64,000 nucleotides of DNA from Ferrimonas kyonanensis DSM 18153. GTDB taxonomy: Bacteria > Pseudomonadota > Gammaproteobacteria > Enterobacterales > Shewanellaceae. Positions 55,575 to 64,000 of the stretch are shown piece after piece. Location of the stretch: positions 1-64,000 of the forward strand of contig NZ_AUDJ01000016.1 in assembly GCF_000425405.1 (NCBI RefSeq). The letters run 5' to 3'. Under the pieces are notes generated by a model. It did not search any database and was not told the origin of the DNA. It saw only the letters and a list, made by a program, of their open reading frames with translations. The position numbers and the translations under genes were made by a program. Positions within the stretch are counted from its first letter, which is position 1. Each line of letters begins with the position of its first letter.

Positions 55575-56984
55575 TTAGCAGCTGTAGTACATGTCGAACT
55601 CAACAGGGTGAGTGGTCATGTTCAGGCGTTCAACCTCAGCACGTTTCAGCTCGATGTAGGAATCGATGTAATCGTCAGAGAACACGCCGCCGGCGGTGAG
55701 GAACTCACGATCCGCATCCAGGCAATCCAGGGCTTGTTCAAAGGAGGCAGCAACAGTTGGGATCTCTGCGGCTTCCTCGGCTGGCAGGTCGTACAGGTCT
55801 TTGTCCATCGCTTCACCAGGATGGATCTTGTTTTTAATTCCGTCCAGGCCGGCCATCAGCATGCTGGCAAAGGCCAGGTACGGGTTGGCGGTTGGATCCG
55901 GGAAGCGCACTTCGATGCGGCGCGCTTTCGGGCTGGGTACCACTGGAATCCGGATGGAGGCCGAGCGGTTACGGGCGGAGTAGGCCAGCATAACCGGGGC
56001 TTCGAAACCGGGAACCAGTCGCTTGTAAGAGTTGGTAGACGCGTTGGCAAAGGCGTTAATAGCACGGGCGTGCTTGATGATACCACCGATGTAGTACAGG
56101 GCAGTTTCGGACAGGCCGCCGTACTTGTCGCCGGCAAACAGGTTCTCGCCGTTCTTCATCAGCGACTGGTGGCAGTGCATGCCGGAACCGTTGTCGCCGA
56201 CAACCGGCTTAGGCATGAAGGTTGCGGTCTTGCCGTAGGCGTGGGCCACGTTGTGAACCACGTACTTGTAGATCTGAATTTCATCTGCCTTTTCAACGAT
56301 GCTGTTGAACAGGGTGGCGATTTCGTTCTGGCCGGCGGTAGCCACTTCGTGGTGGTGTGCTTCGACGGTCAGGCCCATCTCTTCCATCACCAGACACATG
56401 GCGGAACGCAGATCCTGCGAGGAATCCACCGGAGCCACTGGGAAGTAGCCACCCTTGACGCCAGGACGGTGACCCATGTTACCGCCTTCGAAGTGCTTGT
56501 CGGAGTTCCAGCTGGCTTCTTCGGCATCGATTTGGTACATGGAACCGGCCATGTCGGTCTTGAATTTGACGTCGTCAAACAGGAAGAACTCCGGCTCTGG
56601 ACCAAAGAACACTTCGTCGGCAAAGCCGGCGCTGCGCATGTAGCCTTCGGCGCGCTTGGCGATGGAACGCGGGTCGCGGTCGTAGCCCTGCATGGTGGTC
56701 GGCTCGATGATGTCGCAACGCAGGTTCAGGGTGGACTCTTCGGTAAATGGGTCGAGTACGGCGGTGGCCGCATCCGGCATCAGCACCATGTCGGACTCGT
56801 TAATGCCTTTCCAACCGGCGATGGAGGAGCCGTCGAACATCTTGCCTTCTTCAAAGAAGTCGCCGTCAATCTGGTGGCTGGGCAGGGAGACGTGTTGCTC
56901 TTTACCTTTGGTATCGGTGAAGCGCAGGTCGACAAACTTCACATCGTTTTCTTTAATTAGTTCTAATACGTGTTCGACAGACAT
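55575..56984 (-). CDS. glnA: Glutamine synthetase type I
   Basis: A 469-residue enzyme, the same length as in E. coli, joining ammonia to glutamate with ATP. I took ATG 56984 ([10 protein letters not shown]), with GGAGG upstream. Signatures are the [13 protein letters not shown] region, [11 protein letters not shown] (metal/ATP site) and [19 protein letters not shown]. The adenylylation Tyr is in [11 protein letters not shown]. It is controlled from an NtrC-dependent sigma-54 promoter. Confidence 0.97.
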   Translation of the reverse strand: MSVEHVLELIKENDVKFVDLRFTDTKGKEQHVSLPSHQIDGDFFEEGKMFDGSSIAGWKGINESDMVLMPDAATAVLDPFTEESTLNLRCDIIEPTTMQGYDRDPRSIAKRAEGYMRSAGFADEVFFGPEPEFFLFDDVKFKTDMAGSMYQIDAEEASWNSDKHFEGGNMGHRPGVKGGYFPVAPVDSSQDLRSAMCLVMEEMGLTVEAHHHEVATAGQNEIATLFNSIVEKADEIQIYKYVVHNVAHAYGKTATFMPKPVVGDNGSGMHCHQSLMKNGENLFAGDKYGGLSETALYYIGGIIKHARAINAFANASTNSYKRLVPGFEAPVMLAYSARNRSASIRIPVVPSPKARRIEVRFPDPTANPYLAFASMLMAGLDGIKNKIHPGEAMDKDLYDLPAEEAAEIPTVAASFEQALDCLDADREFLTAGGVFSDDYIDSYIELKRAEVERLNMTTHPVEFDMYYSC

Positions 56985-57036
56985 CCTGTTTACCTCCAAA
57001 TGGCGTGTACGGCCCTAAATGCTCTGCCACAGCCTA

Positions 57037-57053
57037 TGCTAAAGCTGTGCCAA
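57037..57053 (-). promoter_or_regulatory. Sigma-54 promoter of glnA
   Basis: On the minus strand TTGGCACAGCTTTAGCA closely matches the E. coli glnAp2 type (TGGCAC-N5-TTGC, one mismatch). It is about 55-70 bases before the glnA ATG. Confidence 0.85.
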
Positions 57054-57116
57054 AGTATTAAGTTATTGATGTGTAGGGTTTTTGGTGAAGGAGTGTAGCG
57101 AGCGGGATACCAAATT

Positions 57117-57131
57117 GCACCATAATGGTGC
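57117..57131. promoter_or_regulatory. NtrC site upstream of glnA
   Basis: GCACC-ATAAT-GGTGC is a perfect match to GCACY-N5-RGTGC, about 100 bases upstream of the predicted start. A weak second candidate is at 57139-57153, and GGTGC-AAT-GCACC at 57149-57161 has inverted half-sites. Confidence 0.8.
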
Positions 57132-57281
57132 GTGGGTTGCTTAATTTTGGTGCAATGCACCGAGAGTAACGCAGCGACTTCCATGGCTTCTGCTCGTTGG
57201 TGAAAAAAAGCACTATCCTGTTGCTGTCCGAAAGAGTAGAATAGCCGCCCTTTTGATGCAACCATGGAGCCAGGCAGAATC

Positions 57282-59102
57282 GTGCTGGACAAACTAAGAA
57301 ATATTGCGATTATCGCGCACGTTGACCACGGCAAGACCACCTTGGTGGACAAACTGCTGCAGCAGTCCGGAACTTTAGAGAGCCGTACTGATTTCGACGA
57401 ACGCGTGATGGACTCCAACGATCTGGAGAAAGAGCGCGGTATTACCATTCTGGCTAAGAACACTGCCATCAAATGGAACGATTACCGCATCAACATTGTG
57501 GACACCCCAGGACACGCCGACTTCGGTGGTGAAGTGGAGCGTGTAATGTCTATGGTCGACAGCGTACTGCTGTTGGTGGACGCCCAAGAGGGTCCGATGC
57601 CACAGACCCGCTTCGTAACCCAGAAAGCCTTTGCTCAGGGTTTGAAGCCAATTGTTGTGATTAACAAAATTGACAAGCCGGGTGCTCGTCCTGACTGGGT
57701 AATGGACCAGGTATTTGACCTGTTCGACAACCTGGGCGCGACCGATGAGCAACTGGATTTCCAGGTGGTGTACGCCTCCGCACTGAACGGTTGGGCTTCT
57801 CACGATGCCGAGACTCAGGGCGAAGACATGACCGCCATCTTCGAGACCATCGTTGACCAGGTGTCGGCCCCTGCCGGCGACCCGGATGGTTCTTTCCAGA
57901 TGCAGATCTCTCAGCTGGACTACAACTCCTACGTTGGCGTGATCGGCGTTGGCCGAGTGAGCCGCGGTAAAGTGAAGCTGAACCAGCAGGTCACCATTCA
58001 GTGCGCCAACGGCAATGTCCGTAATGGAAAAGTGGGCCAGGTACTGGGGTACCTGGGTCTGGAGCGTCACGATGTGGAAGAGGCGCAAGCCGGTGACATC
58101 ATTGCGGTTTCCGGTCTGGGTGAGCTGAAGATCTCCGACACCATCTGCTGCCCGAACGAAGTGGAAGGCCTGCCGGCGCTGTCTGTGGATGAGCCAACCG
58201 TTACCATGACCTTCCAGGTAAACACCTCACCATTCTGTGGTCAGGAAGGTAAGTACGTGACCTCACGGAACATCCTGGAGCGCCTGGAACAGGAACTGGT
58301 TCACAACGTGGCCCTGCGTGTTGAGCAGACCGATGATCCGGACAAGTTCCGCGTTTCTGGCCGTGGTGAACTGCACCTGGGTGTTCTGATCGAGAACATG
58401 CGTCGTGAAGGCTACGAGATGGCCGTGTCCCGTCCGGAAGTGATTCTGCGTACCGTCGACGGTGTGTTGGAAGAACCCTACGAGACCGTTACCGTTGACG
58501 TCGAAGAGGAACACCAGGGCGGTGTGATGGAGAAGCTGGGCGTACGTAAAGCCGAGCTGACCGACATGGCACCGGACGGCAAAGGCCGCATCCGTATGGA
58601 CTTCATCATGCCATCCCGTGGCCTGATTGGTTTCCAGACCGAGTTCATGACCCTGACCTCGGGTACTGGTCTGATCTATCACACCTTCTTCAAGTACGGC
58701 CCTCACAAGGGTGGCGAAATCGGCCAGCGCAACAATGGCGTATTGATCGCCAACGCGACCGGTAAAGCCCTGACCAACGCCCTGTTTAACCTGCAGGAAC
58801 GTGGCCGCCTGATGATTGGACACGGTGTGGAAGTGTACGAAGGCATGATCATCGGTATTCACAGCCGTGATAACGACCTGACGGTAAACGCCCTGAAAGG
58901 CAAGCAGCTGACCAACGTTCGTGCTTCCGGTACTGACGACGCTCAGGTGCTGACTCCGCCAATCGTGATGACCCTGGAGCAGGCGCTGGAATTCATCGAC
59001 AACGATGAGCTGGTGGAAGTGACTCCTGAGAGCATCCGCATTCGTAAGAAGCTGCTGACCGAATCCGATCGTAAGCGCGCGTCCCGCGAAGCGAAAAAAT
59101 AA
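57282..59102 (+). CDS. typA: Ribosome-associated GTPase TypA/BipA
   Basis: A 606-residue translational GTPase for ribosome assembly and stress growth. The P-loop is [10 protein letters not shown]3 is DTPGHADF, and G4 is NKID. The C-terminal domain has the family's [14 protein letters not shown] prefer GTG 57282 ([13 protein letters not shown]), matching the usual N terminus; ATG 57264 would add six residues. It is divergent from glnA, as in E. coli. Confidence 0.96.
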   Translation: MLDKLRNIAIIAHVDHGKTTLVDKLLQQSGTLESRTDFDERVMDSNDLEKERGITILAKNTAIKWNDYRINIVDTPGHADFGGEVERVMSMVDSVLLLVDAQEGPMPQTRFVTQKAFAQGLKPIVVINKIDKPGARPDWVMDQVFDLFDNLGATDEQLDFQVVYASALNGWASHDAETQGEDMTAIFETIVDQVSAPAGDPDGSFQMQISQLDYNSYVGVIGVGRVSRGKVKLNQQVTIQCANGNVRNGKVGQVLGYLGLERHDVEEAQAGDIIAVSGLGELKISDTICCPNEVEGLPALSVDEPTVTMTFQVNTSPFCGQEGKYVTSRNILERLEQELVHNVALRVEQTDDPDKFRVSGRGELHLGVLIENMRREGYEMAVSRPEVILRTVDGVLEEPYETVTVDVEEEHQGGVMEKLGVRKAELTDMAPDGKGRIRMDFIMPSRGLIGFQTEFMTLTSGTGLIYHTFFKYGPHKGGEIGQRNNGVLIANATGKALTNALFNLQERGRLMIGHGVEVYEGMIIGIHSRDNDLTVNALKGKQLTNVRASGTDDAQVLTPPIVMTLEQALEFIDNDELVEVTPESIRIRKKLLTESDRKRASREAKK

Positions 59103-59123
59103 GTCGCCATTGCCGACAAAAAA

Positions 59124-59151
59124 AGAGCCGCTCTGCGGCTCTTTTTTTTTT
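59124..59151 (+). terminator. Strong rho-independent terminator of typA
   Basis: agagccgc-tct-gcggctct is followed by a run of nine or more T, and preceded by A, so it could act in both directions for the convergent polyferredoxin gene. Confidence 0.88.
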
Positions 59152-59219
59152 GTCTTAATGCCAAGGGTGGTGGTCGACCCGAAGTGAGTGGCGATGTCAG
59201 CGAGGGCGGCCGCCTGGGG

Positions 59220-60455
59220 CTAATCGGCGACCGGCAGTACCGACAGTTGATCCAGCTTCGGCAGTATCGCCTGTCGAAGCTGTTCTGAGGATTCGCTCTG
59301 CCAGTAGCCGCCCAGGTAGCTGAACAGCGGAATCACAGTGACGAAAAACAGCAGGATAAGCAGGATCATTGACGGCTTCAGCGGCCAACGATGTCCTGGC
59401 AGAGACAGGGTCAGGGCGTCTTTCTTCGGGCAAGCCTGGGCACAGCGATGGCAGGCGTGGCAATCATCGACGCTGACGGTTTCCAACTGATGTACCGGAA
59501 TGTTGGAGGGGCATGCCTGCTGGCACTTGCGGCAGTCCTTGTCGTCACACTCTCGCAGGCACAGGGCCGGGTTGCGGCGAATCTTGAATGGACTCAGCAT
59601 CGACAACAGCCCCATCAGGGCGCCGTAGGGGCAGAAATAGCGGCAGAAGGCGTTGCGCTTAATGGTGGACAGCGTCAGTACCGCCGCCAGCAGTGCCAGG
59701 CCGATCAGAGAGGGATTGGTGAATCGCTGCCACATCGACAGATCCGCCATCAGGTGGCGTTCGCTGTTGAGGTAGTCTTCCAGGCCTGAGGAGGGGATCT
59801 CCATCACCAGGCACAGCAGCCAGATCAGCAGGCCGTATTTGGTCATCTTCAGGCTGCTGTCGAGCCAGGAGGGAAGCTGGTGATCTTTCTTCCAGTAGGG
59901 GTTGAGGCGTTCATACAGCACCTCGGAAAAGAACCCCACCGAACAGACCCAGCTGCAAAATGCCCGCTTGGTGATCAAGGCGGAGCCCAACAACGCCAGA
60001 AACAGCACCAGGGCGGCCGGGTGCTGGTGGTCGATGATGCCCTGCTCTATCCAGGCGCGCAGGGAGACCCCGGCGGTGATGGGCAGGTAGACATCCACCA
60101 CGCTGGGGCGGGTCATCCACAGGCTGCCGGCGTGCATCTGCATGGCGTACAGGGCGTATTGTACCGCCACTATCACCATGGCGATGGCGAAGCCATTTTG
60201 GGTTAACTGCCGCAACTGGTCGAAGCGATCCATGGTGCGGGACGGCAGCCGACTGGGCAACAGCCAGCGCCCGGCGGTGACGGTCAGCAGGAAACAGAAG
60301 GAGGCCAGTACCAGCAGGATATCGTGGGCCATCAGCAATCCCAGCCCTGCGGTGACCGCAGCACTTATCACCCCGAGGCTACGGCTCAGGGAGACCACAA
60401 TGCCCAAGGCGACCGTGAAGCCGGTGAGCAAGATTAAGGATTCGAAGATGGACAT
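59220..60455 (-). CDS. Membrane polyferredoxin (NapH/YccM-type)
   Basis: A 411-residue protein with about seven membrane segments. Iron-sulfur motifs are CSWVCSVGFFSE and CRYFCPYGALMG in the membrane part, and CLRECDDKDCRKCQQACP and CHACHRCAQACPKK near the C terminus, giving two 4Fe-4S clusters. Similar proteins pass electrons across the membrane from quinol. The partner is not visible. Confidence 0.85.
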   Translation of the reverse strand: MSIFESLILLTGFTVALGIVVSLSRSLGVISAAVTAGLGLLMAHDILLVLASFCFLLTVTAGRWLLPSRLPSRTMDRFDQLRQLTQNGFAIAMVIVAVQYALYAMQMHAGSLWMTRPSVVDVYLPITAGVSLRAWIEQGIIDHQHPAALVLFLALLGSALITKRAFCSWVCSVGFFSEVLYERLNPYWKKDHQLPSWLDSSLKMTKYGLLIWLLCLVMEIPSSGLEDYLNSERHLMADLSMWQRFTNPSLIGLALLAAVLTLSTIKRNAFCRYFCPYGALMGLLSMLSPFKIRRNPALCLRECDDKDCRKCQQACPSNIPVHQLETVSVDDCHACHRCAQACPKKDALTLSLPGHRWPLKPSMILLILLFFVTVIPLFSYLGGYWQSESSEQLRQAILPKLDQLSVLPVAD

Positions 60456-60569
60456 GGACCAGCCAAACAGTTTCAGATGGTCGCCAGTATCTCAGCCTAC
60501 GGCCCCCTTGGCAGTGGCAGCGTTGTGGTTTTTAGACCCACTTAACAATTTGGATTGGAAACCAAATCT

Positions 60570-61202
60570 TTATTGCCCGAGGGTCTTAATAAATTGATCG
60601 GATTCGGCAATGGCTTTATTCATCTCGGTTATAAGAGACTGGACTTCGCCCTTGAGATCGCTGAACTCGCTGCCGATGGCGTTGACCGCATTGGCATTGA
60701 GGTTGTGCTTCAGGTACAGCTCGTTGTCTTTGAGGCGGGCCAGAACCGGTTCCATTTTCTGCTCGGCGCGGCGCATGCTCTTGAGCATGCTGGCGTATTG
60801 CCGTTTGGTGGCCGACAGGCGCTTTTCACTGTCGCGCCGCAGTTTGGCGGACTGGTACTGCTCCAGCTCCTGCTGCCACTCATCAAACATCGCCTCGGCG
60901 ACGTCATCGATGCTGTCGATGCGGTCACGGACATCGTTGGCGGCCTTTTCCGAGGCCTGATATTCATCGCGGACAGTGTCGTAGACGTCTTCGAGGTCGC
61001 CGCCGTCAAAATCCACCAGTGTCTGCAGTTGCTCCAGGGCCGAACTGAACTGTTGCTGTGCCTCCTGTTGGCTCTCCTGGGCCGATTCCACCCGATCGGT
61101 AAGAATCTCCCGTTTGTGATAGCCCACTTGTTCGGCGGCGGCGTAGTATGCCGACTGGCAACCGCCGAGCATCAGGGCGGCGATCAGAATCCAATACTTC
61201 AT
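60570..61202 (-). CDS. DUF2959 lipoprotein
   Basis: A 210-residue lipoprotein (lipobox LGGC near residue 15) followed by a long charged coiled-coil-like helix, the DUF2959 pattern (SAYYAAAEQVGYHKREILTD and EFSDLKGEVQSLI). Its function is unknown. It is read just after the 71-residue membrane protein (9 bases apart), so the two form an operon. Confidence 0.85.
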   Translation of the reverse strand: MKYWILIAALMLGGCQSAYYAAAEQVGYHKREILTDRVESAQESQQEAQQQFSSALEQLQTLVDFDGGDLEDVYDTVRDEYQASEKAANDVRDRIDSIDDVAEAMFDEWQQELEQYQSAKLRRDSEKRLSATKRQYASMLKSMRRAEQKMEPVLARLKDNELYLKHNLNANAVNAIGSEFSDLKGEVQSLITEMNKAIAESDQFIKTLGQ

Positions 61203-61211
61203 AGTGGTCCC

Positions 61212-61427
61212 TTATCGGTATTTGGCGGCATCAATGATGCACCACAGGTGGAGAATGGCGCCGAGTATGGCCGGCACGATCAGGAAATAGAAAAAGTACC
61301 CTGTACTGACAAACACAAAGAACAGCAACGCGGCGAGCACTCGCCCCTGTACCAGCTGTCCCAGTCCGGGAATAAAAAAGCTGCAAATGGCGGCGATGAC
61401 GTTACCGGCGGACCCCTGTCCGGACAT
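61212..61427 (-). CDS. Small membrane protein, TM2-like
   Basis: A 71-residue protein with two hydrophobic segments and the motif FFIPGLGQLVQGR, then WCIIDAAKYR, similar to TM2- or Pmp3-like small membrane proteins. It is the first gene of a two-gene operon with the DUF2959 lipoprotein. Function unknown. Confidence 0.7.
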   Translation of the reverse strand: MSGQGSAGNVIAAICSFFIPGLGQLVQGRVLAALLFFVFVSTGYFFYFLIVPAILGAILHLWCIIDAAKYR

Positions 61428-61546
61428 GCGAACCTCCTTGGTTACCCTGCATACACTGAGCTCCGGGACCGAGTTTGCCCGGAAGTTGAGACAGTTATGT
61501 TAACACCGACCCGAGGTTCGGCAACACCATGGCGATGGCACTCGAC

Positions 61547-62419
61547 TCAGCCCCGGTGTCGGCTCATCAGGTTGAACAGCGCCCCCAACAGAATCAAGCC
61601 ACCGCCGACCAGGGTCCACAGCGCCGGAATTTCGGCAAACACCAGCCAGCCAAGCAGGATGGAAAACAGGATCTGTACGTAGGAGTAGGCCACGACCTTG
61701 TTGGCGGCCTCACCCTGCAACGCCTTGGTCAGCCCGACCTGCCCAACCTGGGTGAACACCCCAACCAGCAGCAGCAATCCTAGGGTCGGCAGGTCCGGCA
61801 TCACCAGTTGATCCCCCAGTAGCAGCAGCGACACCGGCAGGGCCACCAGTGGGAAGTAGAGGATGATCACCGAGCTGTCCTCTTTGCCACTGAGTTTTTT
61901 TACCAGAATGTAGGCCACGGCGCTGCCGCAGGCGCCAAGCAGGGCGGCAACGACGCTGAACCAAGGCAGGGCCTGATCCGCAGAAGACAGGCCCGGCACC
62001 AGCATGGCGCTCAGTCCGCTCAGAGACAGCAGGATGCAGATCAAGGTGAACCGGTGCACCCGTTCGCCCAGAAAGTACCAGGCCAGCATCGCGGTAAAGA
62101 CCGGATGCAGGTACTGCAGCAGGGTGGCCTCTGCCAGCGGCAGGGTGGTGACCGCGTAATAGACGCACATCAGTGCCAGGGTACCGACCAGACCCCGGGC
62201 CAGTAACAGCCCTCGGTGGCGGCCCAGCGGTGCCAATCCCTTGCTGCGAATATCCAGGTAGCTGAGGATCAGTGACACCAAGGCTCGGGCGGCGACAATC
62301 TCCAACACCGGAATGTCGCGGGCGCTGGTCAGCTTGACGCAGACGGTCATCAGGGCAAATCCCAGGGCCGACAACAGGGCATAGTAGAGGCTGGGGAGTG
62401 GTGGGGTGCGGGTCGGCAT
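61547..62419 (-). CDS. EamA-family (DMT) transporter
   Basis: A 290-residue membrane protein with about ten membrane segments in two EamA repeats (for example EATLLQYLHPVFTAMLAW and VVAYSYVQILFSILLGWLVF). ATG 62419 is preferred over the longer frame to 62632, which has a basic leader. The substrate is unknown; amino acids or drugs are typical. It is divergent from yihY. Confidence 0.82.
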   Translation of the reverse strand: MPTRTPPLPSLYYALLSALGFALMTVCVKLTSARDIPVLEIVAARALVSLILSYLDIRSKGLAPLGRHRGLLLARGLVGTLALMCVYYAVTTLPLAEATLLQYLHPVFTAMLAWYFLGERVHRFTLICILLSLSGLSAMLVPGLSSADQALPWFSVVAALLGACGSAVAYILVKKLSGKEDSSVIILYFPLVALPVSLLLLGDQLVMPDLPTLGLLLLVGVFTQVGQVGLTKALQGEAANKVVAYSYVQILFSILLGWLVFAEIPALWTLVGGGLILLGALFNLMSRHRG

Positions 62420-62596
62420 GGTGATGTCGAAACTTGGGGGGCTGGCTATCCGTGGCCGCCATAGTGGCGGTCGACCCGGTAGGGAGTCAAGGGCGGGGGT
62501 GACAGTAAACCGGGGGCCGGTGGAATCAAATAGGGTAAATTGTTCTTTTCTATGCCATGTTATGATCAGAGTGACGTAAGGTTGCACAGGTTTACT

Positions 62597-63472
62597 ATGA
62601 ACATCATGACTCGGGCTCGACTGCAGTGGCAACGGTTTCCCTGGCGTCGCATTCCCGCCTATTTTCGATTTTTGCTTCGGCGTAGCGTCGATAACCGCCT
62701 GCAGGTTACCTCGGGGTACCTGGCCTACATGACCTTGTTGTCGCTGGTGCCGCTGATGGCGGTGGTGCTGTCGATCTTCTCTGCGTTTCCGGCCTTCAAA
62801 GGGGTGAAGCAGCAGGTGGAGCAGTTTGTGTACAGCAACTTCGTGCCCACTGCCGGCGGTGTGGTGCAGCAGTATCTGGCGGAGTTTGTCGACAACGCGT
62901 CGCGAATGACCGCCGTGGGGGTGGTGTTCCTGGCGGTGGTGGCGCTGGCGCTGATCTCGGCCATCGATAAGGCCTTGAATCAGATCTGGCGAATTCGGCA
63001 GCGCCGGCGCTGGGTGTACTCCTTCTCCATGTACTGGATGATTCTGACCCTGGGCCCTATCCTGATAGGCGCCAGTATCGTCATGACCTCTTACCTGGTG
63101 TCATTGAAGCTGTTTTCCGACGTTGGCCTGTCTGGTGTGGTGCCGTTCTTCGTGGCGAAGTTGCCATTTTTGTTGTCGGTGCTGGCGTTTGTGATGATGT
63201 ATGCACTGGTTCCCAATACCCAGGTCCGGTTTCACCATGCCCTCAGCGGTGCGGTGGTGGCGGCGCTGTTGTTTGAGGCGGGTAAGCGGGGCTTTGCCTG
63301 GTACATCACCACCTTTCCGTCTTATGAGGCGATTTATGGGGCGCTGGCCGTGATCCCGATACTCTTTGTCTGGGTGTACCTGTCCTGGATGATCCTTCTG
63401 GTGGGGGCGGAAGTGACTGCGTCTCTGCCGGAGTTCTTTGCCGTAACTGAAAAACATAAGGAATTGACATGA
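62597..63472 (+). CDS. yihY: YihY/BrkB-family inner-membrane protein
   Basis: A 291-residue protein with about six membrane segments and the family patterns [34 protein letters not shown] and [20 protein letters not shown]. Long considered a tRNase BN, the family is now best called an envelope protein of unknown role. It overlaps the next gene (ATGATG). Confidence 0.9.
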   Translation: MNIMTRARLQWQRFPWRRIPAYFRFLLRRSVDNRLQVTSGYLAYMTLLSLVPLMAVVLSIFSAFPAFKGVKQQVEQFVYSNFVPTAGGVVQQYLAEFVDNASRMTAVGVVFLAVVALALISAIDKALNQIWRIRQRRRWVYSFSMYWMILTLGPILIGASIVMTSYLVSLKLFSDVGLSGVVPFFVAKLPFLLSVLAFVMMYALVPNTQVRFHHALSGAVVAALLFEAGKRGFAWYITTFPSYEAIYGALAVIPILFVWVYLSWMILLVGAEVTASLPEFFAVTEKHKELT

Positions 63473-63999
63473 TGAAACATTGGATGATCGCCGCCGTGCT
63501 GGTTGTGATGACCGGCTGTGCCAGTACCGGAAACGACCCGGTGACCGTCGATATGAGCGGCATGACCAACGAACAGGCCACGGACCATCTGATTGAGGCC
63601 CTGAAGTCGGAGTCTTACCAGGTGAAGCGCGCCAGTGCCGGTCGTGCATTGGTGGATTACGACGGCAGCCATTTCCTGCTGCAGCCGAAGCTGATTCCCA
63701 ACGGCTTGGACCGAGTGGTGATCACCAAGTACTACGCCCTGCACCCGGATTTGGCCCAGACCCCGGAGTTACTGCTGATCATCGGCAAGTTGAATCAGCA
63801 ACTGGACTTTGCCAAGTTTGTGGTGCGCGATGAAGGCAAGGCCATCGAAGTGCGCGGCGCCGCAACCTTTGTGGATAGGATCAGCGTGCTGGAGCTGACT
63901 CGCTTCATGGATTGGACCAATCAGGGTCTGGCGCTGTTGAAGCAGCAGTTCCCCCAGGCGCAGCCCATGGCCAAAGAGGTTCGGCTCAATACCCTCTGA
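63472..63999 (+). CDS. Small lipoprotein downstream of yihY
   Basis: A 175-residue lipoprotein (lipobox MTGC near residue 15) with a mixed alpha/beta body. It begins with ATG 63472, overlapping the yihY stop, so translation is coupled. No family is recognised. It ends one base before the window end. Confidence 0.75.
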   Translation: MKHWMIAAVLVVMTGCASTGNDPVTVDMSGMTNEQATDHLIEALKSESYQVKRASAGRALVDYDGSHFLLQPKLIPNGLDRVVITKYYALHPDLAQTPELLLIIGKLNQQLDFAKFVVRDEGKAIEVRGAATFVDRISVLELTRFMDWTNQGLALLKQQFPQAQPMAKEVRLNTL

Positions 64000-64000
64000 G

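Noticed and set aside
55563-56960. A 465-codon frame antisense to glnA
   Set aside because: glnA occupies the minus strand with full-length conservation; this is a codon-bias shadow.
60555-61682. A 375-codon frame antisense to the DUF2959 and small membrane protein genes
   Set aside because: Its product has no domain; the minus-strand genes carry a lipobox and membrane segments.

Overview
The window looks like chromosomal DNA of a marine gammaproteobacterium of the Alteromonadales, most like Ferrimonas or Shewanella. The grounds are a menFDHCE menaquinone operon, a glnA-ntrB-ntrC nitrogen cluster beside typA, cpxRA/cpxP, fieF, gor/prlC/rsmJ, and several c-type cytochromes (a tetraheme cytochrome paired with a periplasmic flavoprotein, and two diheme lipoproteins). 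The genus is inferred from protein resemblance alone, since no search could be run. Coding density is high and operons are tight. I found no rRNA, tRNA, CRISPR array, transposase or prophage.

Layout. 1-522 is non-coding with a degenerate repeat. 523-5470 holds an AraC-type regulator, a diheme lipoprotein, and a large lipoprotein that fuses a beta-helix to a second copy of the same diheme module. 5705-11893 is menF-D-H-C-E, read leftward, without menB. 11999-15775 holds a small membrane protein, glpK and several small proteins (DUF3081-like, YdcH-like, dodecin, glutaredoxin-like). 15829-18533 is a TonB receptor translationally coupled to a thioredoxin-like protein behind a Fur-box-like site. 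19301-23171 is a respiratory island: a V4R-type sigma-54 activator divergent from a periplasmic flavoprotein reductase and a tetraheme cytochrome, with a candidate enhancer and sigma-54 promoter between them. 23258-28985 is glutathione reductase, a glutathione transferase with a cysteine-rich tail, a SigZ-like sigma factor, a HupE/anchor/His-rich metal-type operon and an outer-membrane barrel protein. 29227-34603 is prlC, a barrel protein, a TetR regulator, rsmJ, a tiny Arg-rich ORF and a GNAT protein. 34786-39904 is a diguanylate cyclase, ferritin, an MFS symporter and a Sel1-repeat protein. 40153-46159 is a pair of M16 proteases, a P1 peptidase and an EF-G-like GTPase. 46359-52343 is a LysR regulator, yjjG, trmL, cpxA-cpxR, cpxP and fieF. 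52340-59102 is ntrC, ntrB, a DUF4124 protein, glnA and typA, with NtrC and sigma-54 sites. 59220-63999 is a polyferredoxin, a DUF2959 lipoprotein, a small membrane protein, a DMT transporter, YihY and a lipoprotein.

How the parts work together. The menaquinone genes supply the quinone used in anaerobic respiration. The flavoprotein/tetraheme pair looks like a terminal reductase for an organic acceptor, switched on by its own ligand-sensing activator. glnA, ntrB and ntrC form the classic nitrogen circuit. The Cpx genes form an envelope-stress circuit with a recognisable CpxR box. The most unusual items are the sigma-54/V4R reductase locus, whose flavoprotein lacks some fumarate-reductase signatures, the beta-helix/diheme fusion with its tandem paralogue, and the glutathione transferase with a metallothionein-like tail.
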